Shown: positions 42,816 to 49,956 of the stretch, piece after piece | Numbering within the stretch: position 1 is the first letter of the stretch | Layout of the letters: every line of letters starts with the position of its first letter | Source: an uncultured Pelagibacteraceae bacterium | Lineage (GTDB): Bacteria; Pseudomonadota; Alphaproteobacteria; Pelagibacterales; AG-422-B15 | Assembly (NCBI GenBank): GCA_902598405.1 | Contig: CACKBQ010000003.1 | Span: 1 to 64,000 of the forward strand | Direction of reading: 5' to 3' | Length of the DNA: 64,000 nt | The notes under the pieces: model-generated | Told to the model about the DNA's origin: nothing | The model's database searches: none | The model's input: the letters and a program-made list of their open reading frames with translations, nothing else | Program-made: the position numbers and the translations under genes

Positions 42816-43289
42816 TTAGTCTTTTTTCTCCTCTTCTGCTGGAGCTTCCTCTGCTGAAGTCTCTTCTGCTGGAGCTTCATCAGTTTTTGCCTCTGCTGCT
42901 GGAGCTTCCTCTGCTGGAGTCTCTTCTGCTGGAGCTTCAGGTGTAGGCTGATTCTTTGCTTCCTCAGCTGCAGCTAATCTTTCTTGTGCTTTCTTTTTTG
43001 GCTGAGCTTTTTTAGGATTGTTGCCTTGTGCTGGCATTGGTATTACGCCGGCTTCTCCCAAAAATCTTGCAACCTTATCTGTTGGTTTTGCTCCTTTAGA
43101 AATCCACTCTTTTATTGACTCTAAGTTTAGTTGGATCCTATCCTTATTATCTTTTTGTAAAAGAGGATTGTACAATCCTACCTTTTCAATAAATCTACCA
43201 TCTCGCGGACTTCTTGAATCTGCAACTACAACTCTGTATACAGGCCTTTTTTTTGAGCCTGCTCTCGATAGTCTTATTTTTAACGCCAT
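42816..43289 (-). CDS. rpsP: 30S ribosomal protein S16 with Ala/Glu/Pro repeat tail
   Basis: S16 is an assembly protein of the 30S body. The core (1-85) shows [29 protein letters not shown] and [10 protein letters not shown] basic stretch (about 92-103) and then an acidic tail (about 117-157) of APAEET and EEAPA units follow. The whole is 157 residues, against about 80-130 for most S16. The tail contains a recent DNA-level repeat (see the repeat entry). Confidence 0.95.
   Translation of the reverse strand: MALKIRLSRAGSKKRPVYRVVVADSRSPRDGRFIEKVGLYNPLLQKDNKDRIQLNLESIKEWISKGAKPTDKVARFLGEAGVIPMPAQGNNPKKAQPKKKAQERLAAAEEAKNQPTPEAPAEETPAEEAPAAEAKTDEAPAEETSAEEAPAEEEKKD
42831..42939. repeat. Two-copy direct repeat, 60-bp period, in the rpsP tail
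   Basis: Bases 42841-42879 and 42901-42939 are identical at 38 of 39 positions, and the ten bases before each copy match at 9 of 10. The period of exactly 60 bp equals 20 codons, so the reading frame is kept. The copies code for [13 protein letters not shown] and [13 protein letters not shown] in S16. Confidence 0.85.
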
Positions 43290-43315
43290 TTTATTCTCCT
43301 TTTATTTGTTAATAA

Positions 43316-44698
43316 TTAAAATTTATTTTTAAAAAAATCACTCGGCATACCACTTCCAAGTTGGCCTGCCAACATATTTGGATCAATTGATCCTCCCCCT
43401 TTTCTAGATAACTTCTTCATCATGTCTGACATCTTTCTATGTTGTTTTAGAATTTTATTTATTTCAGATACTGAAGTCCCTGACCCTGCCGCTATTCTTT
43501 TTTTTCTTGATCCATTAATTATCTTTGGCTTGCTTCGCTCGTATTTTGTCATTGAGAGAATAATTGCTTCTTGTTGAGCAATTGAATTGTCAGGATTACT
43601 ATTTTGTGGGATCTTATCGCTCAGATTACTTAGTCCAGGAATAAATTTCATCATACCCGAAATGCCACCCATTTTTTTCATCTGTCTGATTTGACTAAGC
43701 AAATCGTCGAGGTCAAATTCTCCTTTTTGTAATTTTTTGGCCATTTCTTCAGCATCCTCTTGAGCAACAGTTTCAGCAGCTTTTTCAACTAAGGTTACAA
43801 TATCTCCCATTCCAAGAATACGATTGGCAATTCGCTCTGGGTGAAATTTTTCAAGGTCATCGACTTGCTCCCCAACTCCCATAAATTTAATTGGACAATC
43901 AGTAATGTACTTCATGCTTAATGCGGCCCCACCCCGAGCATCACCATCAATCCTAGTAAGAATAGAGCCAGTAATATTGATTGCTTTTGCAAAATCGCTT
44001 GCAACATTCACTGCCTCCTGGCCAGTTAGGCTGTCTAAAACAAGTATCGTTTCTAGAGGGTTAATTTCTTTTTCCAGCAAACTCAATTCGCTCATTAGCC
44101 CTTCTTCAACATTCATTCTCCCCGCTGTATCATATAAAACACAATCAATTTCCTGTAATTCAGCAAATTGTTTTGCTCTTGATACAATATCAAGAGGCAT
44201 TTGATTTTCGAGTTTAGGTAAAATTGTTACATCAATTAACTCAGAAAGTTTTTTTAGCTGATCAAAGGCAGCTGGTCTTGTGGTGTCTAATGAAACAAAT
44301 AAAATCTTCTTATCGTAATTACTTTTGAGATAATTACCGATTTTACCAACAGTCGTTGTCTTGCCAGAACCTTGAAGTCCTGCAAATAAATAAGATGAAA
44401 CTTGATTATCGTTTATTTGGAATTCTGGTGAAGCTGACCCTAAAATTTGAATTAATTGATCATTCACAATTTTTGTTATCATTTGCGCGGGCGTTATTGA
44501 TCTAATAATTTCCTTTCCGATTGCCTCTTTTTTGACATCCTCTATGAATTTTTTTGCAATTGGCAATGCAACATCAGCTTCAAGAAGAGCTCTTCGAATA
44601 TCTCTCATTGCACTATCGAGAGAGGCCTCATCAATAGAACCTGTCTTTTTTAAACTCTTAAATATTTCCTCAAACCGATTATTAAGGTTTTCAAACAA
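43316..44698 (-). CDS. ffh: Signal recognition particle protein Ffh
   Basis: GTPase that binds signal sequences and SRP RNA. N domain (1-90), G domain with P-loop GLQGSGKTTT (about 108) and DTTRPAAFDQL, and a methionine-rich M domain (about 300-460) with GSGTSVSEINKILKQ are all present in 460 residues. The start is TTG at 44698, eight bases after the ribosome site GGAGAG; the next ATG would remove part of the N domain. It is preceded by a structured leader and a TTGACA promoter. Confidence 0.96.
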   Translation of the reverse strand: MFENLNNRFEEIFKSLKKTGSIDEASLDSAMRDIRRALLEADVALPIAKKFIEDVKKEAIGKEIIRSITPAQMITKIVNDQLIQILGSASPEFQINDNQVSSYLFAGLQGSGKTTTVGKIGNYLKSNYDKKILFVSLDTTRPAAFDQLKKLSELIDVTILPKLENQMPLDIVSRAKQFAELQEIDCVLYDTAGRMNVEEGLMSELSLLEKEINPLETILVLDSLTGQEAVNVASDFAKAINITGSILTRIDGDARGGAALSMKYITDCPIKFMGVGEQVDDLEKFHPERIANRILGMGDIVTLVEKAAETVAQEDAEEMAKKLQKGEFDLDDLLSQIRQMKKMGGISGMMKFIPGLSNLSDKIPQNSNPDNSIAQQEAIILSMTKYERSKPKIINGSRKKRIAAGSGTSVSEINKILKQHRKMSDMMKKLSRKGGGSIDPNMLAGQLGSGMPSDFFKNKF

Positions 44699-44803
44699 AA
44701 TAAACTCTCCTTCAGCAGGTAGTGCACCAATGGGCGAAACTCGCTGACTGGTGTCGATACCTTTATTTATGGCACCGCAGAAATAATATTTCTGACGGAA
44801 AAC
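44699..44803 (-). promoter_or_regulatory. Structured 5' leader of ffh (candidate cis-regulatory RNA)
   Basis: As minus-strand RNA this about 105-nt leader folds into two hairpins. The first (44798-44775) pairs CCG with CGG and CAGAAAT with ATTTCTG around ATT. The second (44761-44718) has three nested helices: GGUA/UACC, CACCA/UGGUG and GCGA/UCGC with a GUU loop, separated by near-symmetric internal loops. The ffh ribosome site GGAGAG follows at once. Bases 44701-44760 contain 31 G or C of 60, well above the surroundings. I cannot match it to a known riboswitch, and the conserved GGAAG core of SRP RNA is not present. Confidence 0.55.
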
Positions 44804-44809
44804 GTGAGT

Positions 44810-44838
44810 TTTTTATTACTTCAGTAAGTTAATGTCAA
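44810..44838 (-). promoter_or_regulatory. Probable sigma-70-type promoter of ffh
   Basis: On the minus strand a perfect TTGACA (44838-44833) is followed after 17 bp by TAAAAA (44815-44810), a 4-of-6 match to the -10 consensus. The predicted start near 44803 lies just upstream of the first leader hairpin. Confidence 0.5.
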
Positions 44839-44896
44839 GATTCATTTAATTTCTTATTTACTGGAAAAATCAAAATTGGCTCAATATAAAGTGTTT

Positions 44897-45721
44897 ATGC
44901 AGGAGTTTAAGTTCGTAAAGATGAATGGCCTAGGAAATGATTTTATTGTTATTGACCAAAGGGTATCTGAATTTGATTTATCAGAAGAACAAATAAAATT
45001 AATTTGTAACAGAACAGTCGGGGTTGGCTGCGATCAACTAATCATGATAAGGAAGTCACAAGATAACAGCGATCTAATGATTAAATTTTTTAATTCAGAT
45101 GGAACTGAAATAGATGCTTGTGGAAATGGTTCGCGTTGTGTTGCAAACTTATTAATGAAAGAAACAAAGAGTGAGAAAATAAACTTAACTACACGTGAAA
45201 GAACAATTGCATGTGAAAAGGTTGATGATGTCACAGTTAGTGTAAATATGGGCAAGCCAAAATTCGAATGGAATGAAATCCCTTTGACTAAGGATATCGA
45301 TCCAGTGGATATAAATTTTTCAATCAGAGACCTTACTCTAAAAAAACCATTTTTAGTTAACATTGGTAATCCACATATTATTTTTTTTGATGATGAAATC
45401 GAAAAATATGATGTTGAAAGTTTTGGATCTTTAATTGAAAACGATAGTTTATTTCCTGAAAAAATAAATGTGAGTTTTGCAAAGTTAAAAAGTGATAATC
45501 ACATTGTACTAAACGTATGGGAAAGGGGTGCAGGAAAAACAAATGCTTGTGGTACGGCTGCTTGTGCAACAGCTGTAGCAGGAGTTGAGATGGGATTGAT
45601 AAAAAATAAGGTGACAGTAACATTGCCAGGGGGTGATTTAGAAATATATTATAAAAGTAGTGACAATATAATTATGACGGGTCCAACTGAGATAAATTTT
45701 ACTGATAAATATAAGCTGTGA
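44897..45721 (+). CDS. dapF: Diaminopimelate epimerase
   Basis: Cofactor-free epimerase converting LL- to meso-diaminopimelate for lysine and peptidoglycan. The two catalytic cysteines lie in DACGNGSRCVAN and TNACGTAACATA; FVKMNGLGNDFIVID opens the protein. I chose ATG at 44897 (MQEFKFVKMNG, 274 residues) over an in-frame TTG at 44876, because the family starts close to KMNGLGN. Divergent from ffh; overlaps the DUF393 gene by GTGA. Confidence 0.95.
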   Translation: MQEFKFVKMNGLGNDFIVIDQRVSEFDLSEEQIKLICNRTVGVGCDQLIMIRKSQDNSDLMIKFFNSDGTEIDACGNGSRCVANLLMKETKSEKINLTTRERTIACEKVDDVTVSVNMGKPKFEWNEIPLTKDIDPVDINFSIRDLTLKKPFLVNIGNPHIIFFDDEIEKYDVESFGSLIENDSLFPEKINVSFAKLKSDNHIVLNVWERGAGKTNACGTAACATAVAGVEMGLIKNKVTVTLPGGDLEIYYKSSDNIIMTGPTEINFTDKYKL

Positions 45722-46104
45722 GAAATAAAAATTCTAAAAAAAATACTAAAATATACTTCAATAACTCATGCAGTATCTGTAGATTTGAAATAAACCACTA
45801 TAAGAAACTTAATAATGTTATTGATTGGGTCGATGTTACTCAAAATAAAGTTGCTGAAAAGGAAACCTCAAAAGAACCAAGTCAATTGATAAGACGTCTT
45901 CATGCCATACATGATGGAAAGATTTTAGAAGGAATCGATGCTTTTTTACTGATATGGTCTCAACTTCCAAGGTATAAATGGCTTTATAATTTTATTAAAT
46001 TGCCGCTTATCTATCATTTGAGTCATATATTGTATGAAGTTTTTGCATTTGCTCTATATTTAAAAAATCGAAATCAAATAAGTAATGAAAGATCCAGAAA
46101 TTAA
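45718..46104 (+). CDS. DUF393 (DCC-type) thiol-disulfide oxidoreductase-like protein
   Basis: 128-residue protein of the DCC family, small thioredoxin-like proteins of unclear function. The CSIC pair at about residue 19-22 matches the family CxxC, but the usual Asp-Gly-x-Cys before it reads NNSC here. A later LRRLHAIHDGKILEGIDAFLLIW segment is the second family motif (actual residues QLIRRLHAI). Start is GTG, overlapping the dapF stop; its 3' end overlaps mtaB by 20 bases. Confidence 0.75.
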   Translation: MRNKNSKKNTKIYFNNSCSICRFEINHYKKLNNVIDWVDVTQNKVAEKETSKEPSQLIRRLHAIHDGKILEGIDAFLLIWSQLPRYKWLYNFIKLPLIYHLSHILYEVFAFALYLKNRNQISNERSRN

Positions 46105-47341
46105 AACTTACGGATGTAGACTGAATTTTTATGAGTCTGAAGTTATAAGAAAATACGCAAAAGATAATAATCTTCAGAACCATATTTTTATTAATAGTTG
46201 CGCTGTTACAAATAAAACTATCGCTGATCTGAAAAATGAAATTAGAAAAGTAAAAAAAGAAAATCAACAAAGTCAAGTCGTTCTTACCGGTTGTGCTGCA
46301 CAGATACATAAAAAAGATTTTGAAGCAATGAGCGAAGTGGACTCCATAATTGGAAATAAAGAAAAATTAGAATCCTCAACCTATACAACTATAAGAGAAA
46401 GTAATAAGCCCGTAAATTTAGTAGGAGATATATTCGAAAATGAACAAGCAATTTCGCCGATTATAAGTAAAGTTAAAAACAGAATAAGAGGATTTGTACA
46501 AATACAAAATGGATGTGATCATAGGTGTACATTTTGTATTATTCCATATGGACGAGGAAATTCAAGAAGTGTGGATCCAAAAAATATTATAAAACAAATA
46601 AAGTTACTTCTAGAAAAGAACTACAAGGAGATAGTGCTAACTGGCGTTGATCTCACAAGCTACGGTAGTGATTTTGAGAATAAAATTTCATTGTCAAAGT
46701 TAGTAAAAACTATTCTCAATAGGTTGCCTCAACTTAACAGACTGAGACTGTCATCTCTTGACATCGCAGAAATAGATGATGAATTAATAAATCTTTACGG
46801 TAGTGAGAAACGTTTACTTCCTCATATTCATTTATCTCTGCAGGCTGGCGATAATATGATTTTAAAAAGAATGAAAAGAAGACATTCAAGAGAAGATGCA
46901 ATTAATGCAATAGAGCGCATCAGAGCTGTTAGACCTGATATTGTATTTGGTGCAGATTTAATTGCTGGATTTCCAACAGAAACGGAAGAAATGTTTCTAA
47001 ATTCAGTGCGTCTTATAGATGAATGTAATATTACTTTTTTGCACGTGTTTCCATTTTCACCAAGAGATGGAACGCCCGCCGCTAGAATGCCTCAATTAGA
47101 TCGAGAAATTATAAAAAAAAGAGCAAAAATACTCAGAGATATTGGCGAGCGAAAGATTACCGAGCACTACGATAAGCTTAAAAATAAAGAGATTAACCTT
47201 ATTGTTGAGAGTCACAATCAAGGTAGATCAGATACATTTGCAAAGGTCTGTCTCGATGATAATTTTGAAGCGGGTAAAATAATAAAAATGCTTGTCACTG
47301 GAAAGCGTCAAGAAGGCTTAATTGGAAATATAATTGTTTAA
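46085..47341 (+). CDS. mtaB: tRNA t6A37 methylthiotransferase MtaB
   Basis: Radical-SAM enzyme that adds a methylthio group to t6A37 of tRNA. The N-terminal UPF0004 domain carries three cluster cysteines (GCRLNFYESE, NSCAVT, TGCAAQI). The radical-SAM motif is CDHRCTFCIIPYGRG (about 140). A TRAM-like C-terminal part closes the protein. 418 residues and the GCRLN motif favour MtaB over MiaB or RimO. It lies between the DUF393 gene and ftsY with overlaps on both sides. Confidence 0.93.
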   Translation: MKDPEIKTYGCRLNFYESEVIRKYAKDNNLQNHIFINSCAVTNKTIADLKNEIRKVKKENQQSQVVLTGCAAQIHKKDFEAMSEVDSIIGNKEKLESSTYTTIRESNKPVNLVGDIFENEQAISPIISKVKNRIRGFVQIQNGCDHRCTFCIIPYGRGNSRSVDPKNIIKQIKLLLEKNYKEIVLTGVDLTSYGSDFENKISLSKLVKTILNRLPQLNRLRLSSLDIAEIDDELINLYGSEKRLLPHIHLSLQAGDNMILKRMKRRHSREDAINAIERIRAVRPDIVFGADLIAGFPTETEEMFLNSVRLIDECNITFLHVFPFSPRDGTPAARMPQLDREIIKKRAKILRDIGERKITEHYDKLKNKEINLIVESHNQGRSDTFAKVCLDDNFEAGKIIKMLVTGKRQEGLIGNIIV

Positions 47342-48206
47342 GAGTTTAAAATCTGGCCTAGCAAAAGTATTTGCAAATCAAAAAATTGATCAAAATACAA
47401 TACAGGATTTTGAGGATCTTCTCATAACTTCTGAAGTTGATGTTGAAACATCAGAACTCATTACAAAAAAATTAGCAAATGAAAAATTTTCTAATGCTCC
47501 TTCGCTGGAAGAAATTCAATCATCCCTTAGTAAAATTATAAATGAAATTGTATCAACAAATATAAAGAAAATTGACTATAGAAATAATACAAAACCCTAC
47601 GTTATATTAATGGTAGGAGTAAATGGTTCAGGTAAAACTACTACAATTGCAAAATTGGCAAATCAATTTCAACAAGAAAAAAAAAATGTTCTGTTGGTTG
47701 CTGCTGATACCTTTAGAGCAGCGGCTGCGGAGCAATTGAATGAATGGGCTGATAAAATAGGAACGGACTTTATAAGAGATGATGATAAATCTGACCCTGC
47801 AAGTGTGGTATTTAAGTCAATTGAATATGCAAATAAAAATAATATTGACGTAATTATAATCGATACAGCTGGAAGACTTCAGAACAAAACTGATTTAATG
47901 GATCAATTAGGTAAAATTGACCGAGTGCTTAAAAAACACGATGAAACACTACCTCATGATTCAATAATATCGATTGACGCCACAACAGGACAAAATGCCT
48001 TAAAACAAGTGGAAGAATTTAATAAATTTACCAAGATAACTGGGATTATTATGACAAAATTTGATTCGAATGCAGCAGGGGGGACACTTGTATCAATTTC
48101 AAATAAAACAAATATACCAATTTTAGCAATTGGTAGTGGTGAGCAAATCAGTGATCTTATTGATTTTGATCCTGAGCAATTTGCCAATAATTTTATTAGA
48201 AATTAA
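47334..48206 (+). CDS. ftsY: Signal recognition particle receptor FtsY
   Basis: SRP receptor GTPase at the inner membrane. It consists of N and G domains only (290 residues), without the long acidic A domain of E. coli; this short form is common in alphaproteobacteria. P-loop GVNGSGKTTTIAKLA, DTFRAAAAEQL and DTAGRLQNK are clear. The start is TTG at 47334, overlapping mtaB by eight bases; the next in-frame ATG lies inside the G domain. Stop overlaps the convergent PagL-like gene by four bases. Confidence 0.95.
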   Translation: MFKSLKSGLAKVFANQKIDQNTIQDFEDLLITSEVDVETSELITKKLANEKFSNAPSLEEIQSSLSKIINEIVSTNIKKIDYRNNTKPYVILMVGVNGSGKTTTIAKLANQFQQEKKNVLLVAADTFRAAAAEQLNEWADKIGTDFIRDDDKSDPASVVFKSIEYANKNNIDVIIIDTAGRLQNKTDLMDQLGKIDRVLKKHDETLPHDSIISIDATTGQNALKQVEEFNKFTKITGIIMTKFDSNAAGGTLVSISNKTNIPILAIGSGEQISDLIDFDPEQFANNFIRN

Positions 48207-48688
48207 AAAGGTCTTATGATTGAGATCGTTGCGCTTTCTGTACCAGGATTCGTATCACCAATACTTGCATTGGAAATATGATTTAAATTAAACCCTATCC
48301 GACTTGATTTAAGTTTATATGAAAACTCAATCTGACTTCTAAATTCAAGATTATATCCCAAATCTTTACTATCTCCTCTATCATAATATCCTAACGCAAA
48401 GCTTGGCGTAAAAAACCATTTTTCTGAAATGCCAATATCTTTTCTTAAACCTGAATAAACATATTTTCCGTTATCACCGTTCCTCATAACACCCAAGAAA
48501 GGTTTAAGATCATAATTATTTTTTAAAAAGTTATTCCCGTACAAATATTCAAATCTTAATTCTGATGAGTCAACTGTGTCGTTTACATCAAATTGACCAA
48601 GTGAAAAAGACCACATGTTTTCTTCATTGCTTTGAGAACTAAATCCATAGGATATTAAAATTAAAATTGTAAAAAATAATTTTTTCAT
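48203..48688 (-). CDS. PagL-like lipid A 3-O-deacylase, outer membrane
   Basis: 161-residue exported beta-barrel-like protein with a signal peptide (about 1-20), alternating-residue strands and a terminal aromatic residue (RPF). Near the C-terminus NHISNASIGDTNPGTES places H137, S139 and E151 with exactly the spacing of the PagL catalytic triad (His-x-Ser, then 12 residues to Glu). PagL removes the 3-position acyl chain of lipid A. Overall similarity is weak, so activity is inferred from the triad and barrel pattern. Eleven bases follow the small secreted protein gene. Confidence 0.7.
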   Translation of the reverse strand: MKKLFFTILILISYGFSSQSNEENMWSFSLGQFDVNDTVDSSELRFEYLYGNNFLKNNYDLKPFLGVMRNGDNGKYVYSGLRKDIGISEKWFFTPSFALGYYDRGDSKDLGYNLEFRSQIEFSYKLKSSRIGFNLNHISNASIGDTNPGTESATISIIRPF

Positions 48689-48699
48689 AAAAAATATTT

Positions 48700-48999
48700 T
48701 TATGATCCGTATCTTACAAATGTATCGGCCACTTCACCTTCTTGTATATAACCACCTGACCAAGTTACGCATCCACCTGACCATTTAACAACGTTACCTT
48801 CACCGTCACATCCATCAGCAACTATTTCTTCTAGCTTCTCATATAATGGCTCTTGTAATTCTTGAAATTCAGAAATATCTTCCCTTGTTGTAAGCTCAAC
48901 ATCCTCATAATCTTTAGTTTCATCTTCAATTCCACCTGCAAAAGTAAAATTCAAACTTAGGAAAAAAAATAATAAAAATGCATAAATTTTTGATTTCAT
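48700..48999 (-). CDS. Small secreted protein with WSGG repeat
   Basis: 99-residue protein of unknown family. I chose ATG at 48999, preceded by AAGAGGTG as ribosome site, rather than an upstream frame start at 49068. A signal peptide (about 1-22, ending FTFA) is followed by an acidic segment (Asp/Glu-rich, 23-60) and then KWSGGCVTWSGGYIQEG, two WSGG units around the second of two cysteines. It sits between ccmH and the PagL-like gene on the same strand. Confidence 0.6.
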   Translation of the reverse strand: MKSKIYAFLLFFFLSLNFTFAGGIEDETKDYEDVELTTREDISEFQELQEPLYEKLEEIVADGCDGEGNVVKWSGGCVTWSGGYIQEGEVADTFVRYGS

Positions 49000-49071
49000 A
49001 AACACCTCTTTTAATTTCACTATAATATAAAATTTCAAATTGTTTAAAAGATATCTACAAATTGTCAAAAA

Positions 49072-49428
49072 TTAGGCATAGCTTCTTTTTTGTCTATAAA
49101 TTGCAATGGCTCCAATTATCATTATGAGGAATGGCAGAGACCATAATATATAGGTTAAGCTGTTAAATGGCGGTGTCATCAAAATCCAATCGCCATATCT
49201 TTCTACTAAATATTCTTTAATTTGGCGATCGGTCTCACCTTGACTAATTTTTTCACGAATAAGTTTTTTTAAATCCTCTGCTAATTCTGCATTAGATTCA
49301 TGAATTGTTTGGCCCTGGCACACAAGACACCTTACCTCTTTAAAAAGCTCAATTGCCCTAGGATCTTCAGCTGTAGCGTTATTTTGCAGCAAAAAAAGGA
49401 GTAAAAATATCTTAATTATCTTTATCAT
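49072..49428 (-). CDS. ccmH: Cytochrome c maturation protein CcmH
   Basis: Periplasmic thiol oxidoreductase that reduces apocytochrome c for haem attachment. A signal peptide (1-20) and the CLVCQGQTIHESNAELAEDL motif (C34, C37) are followed by a C-terminal membrane helix (about 90-110). This is the short form of 118 residues, without the CcmI-like C-terminal domain, and no ccmI gene is next to it. Three bases after ccmG. Confidence 0.94.
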   Translation of the reverse strand: MIKIIKIFLLLFLLQNNATAEDPRAIELFKEVRCLVCQGQTIHESNAELAEDLKKLIREKISQGETDRQIKEYLVERYGDWILMTPPFNSLTYILWSLPFLIMIIGAIAIYRQKRSYA

Positions 49429-49431
49429 ACT

Positions 49432-49956
49432 TCAATTATCCCTAATTATTGGAAGAATTTTCTCTTCCATCTCATTCATATGAATTGGGCCAATATGTTT
49501 ATAAATAATTATACCGTTAGCAATAATATAAGTCTCAGGAACTCCGTAAACTCCCAAATCAATAGAGGTTCTTCCTGAATTATCTGAGCCAATTTTGACA
49601 AATGGATTTCCAAGATCATTTATGAAATTTTTTGCTTCCTCATTATTATCTTTATAATTCAAACCAAATATTTCCACTTCATAAAGTTCTGACAAAACCA
49701 TTAAAATGTCGTGTTCTGCTCGACATGGTATACACCAAGAAGACCAAACATTTAATAAAATTGGATTTTCACTATTTAAGTCTAAATTTGTAAGCTCTTC
49801 CTGTCCAAAAAGGTTTGGCAATGAAAATTCTGGTACTTTTTGTCCAACAAGAGGACTCGAAAGTTTTGATGTGTCATTATTTAAAGAAAAAAATAAGAAT
49901 ATACTTAATAATATTATTAAGACCAAAGGTAAAAATTTTAAATGATTACTTTTCAT
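49432..49956 (-). CDS. ccmG: Thiol:disulfide interchange protein CcmG (DsbE)
   Basis: Membrane-tethered periplasmic thioredoxin that keeps apocytochrome cysteines reduced. One N-terminal membrane anchor (about 7-25), the active site WCIPC (C75, C78) and the cis-proline loop GVPETY (about 142) are present in 174 residues. It overlaps ccmF by 11 bases. Confidence 0.95.
   Translation of the reverse strand: MKSNHLKFLPLVLIILLSIFLFFSLNNDTSKLSSPLVGQKVPEFSLPNLFGQEELTNLDLNSENPILLNVWSSWCIPCRAEHDILMVLSELYEVEIFGLNYKDNNEEAKNFINDLGNPFVKIGSDNSGRTSIDLGVYGVPETYIIANGIIIYKHIGPIHMNEMEEKILPIIRDN

Noticed and set aside
42819-42950. Repeat region as a CRISPR-like or VNTR locus outside genes
   Set aside because: Only two copies, within the rpsP reading frame, with a 60-bp codon-preserving period; no spacers.
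44699-44803. SRP RNA (4.5S) gene next to ffh
   Set aside because: The invariant GGAAG-type core and matching asymmetric loop of SRP RNA are not present on either strand, so I treat the region as a leader.
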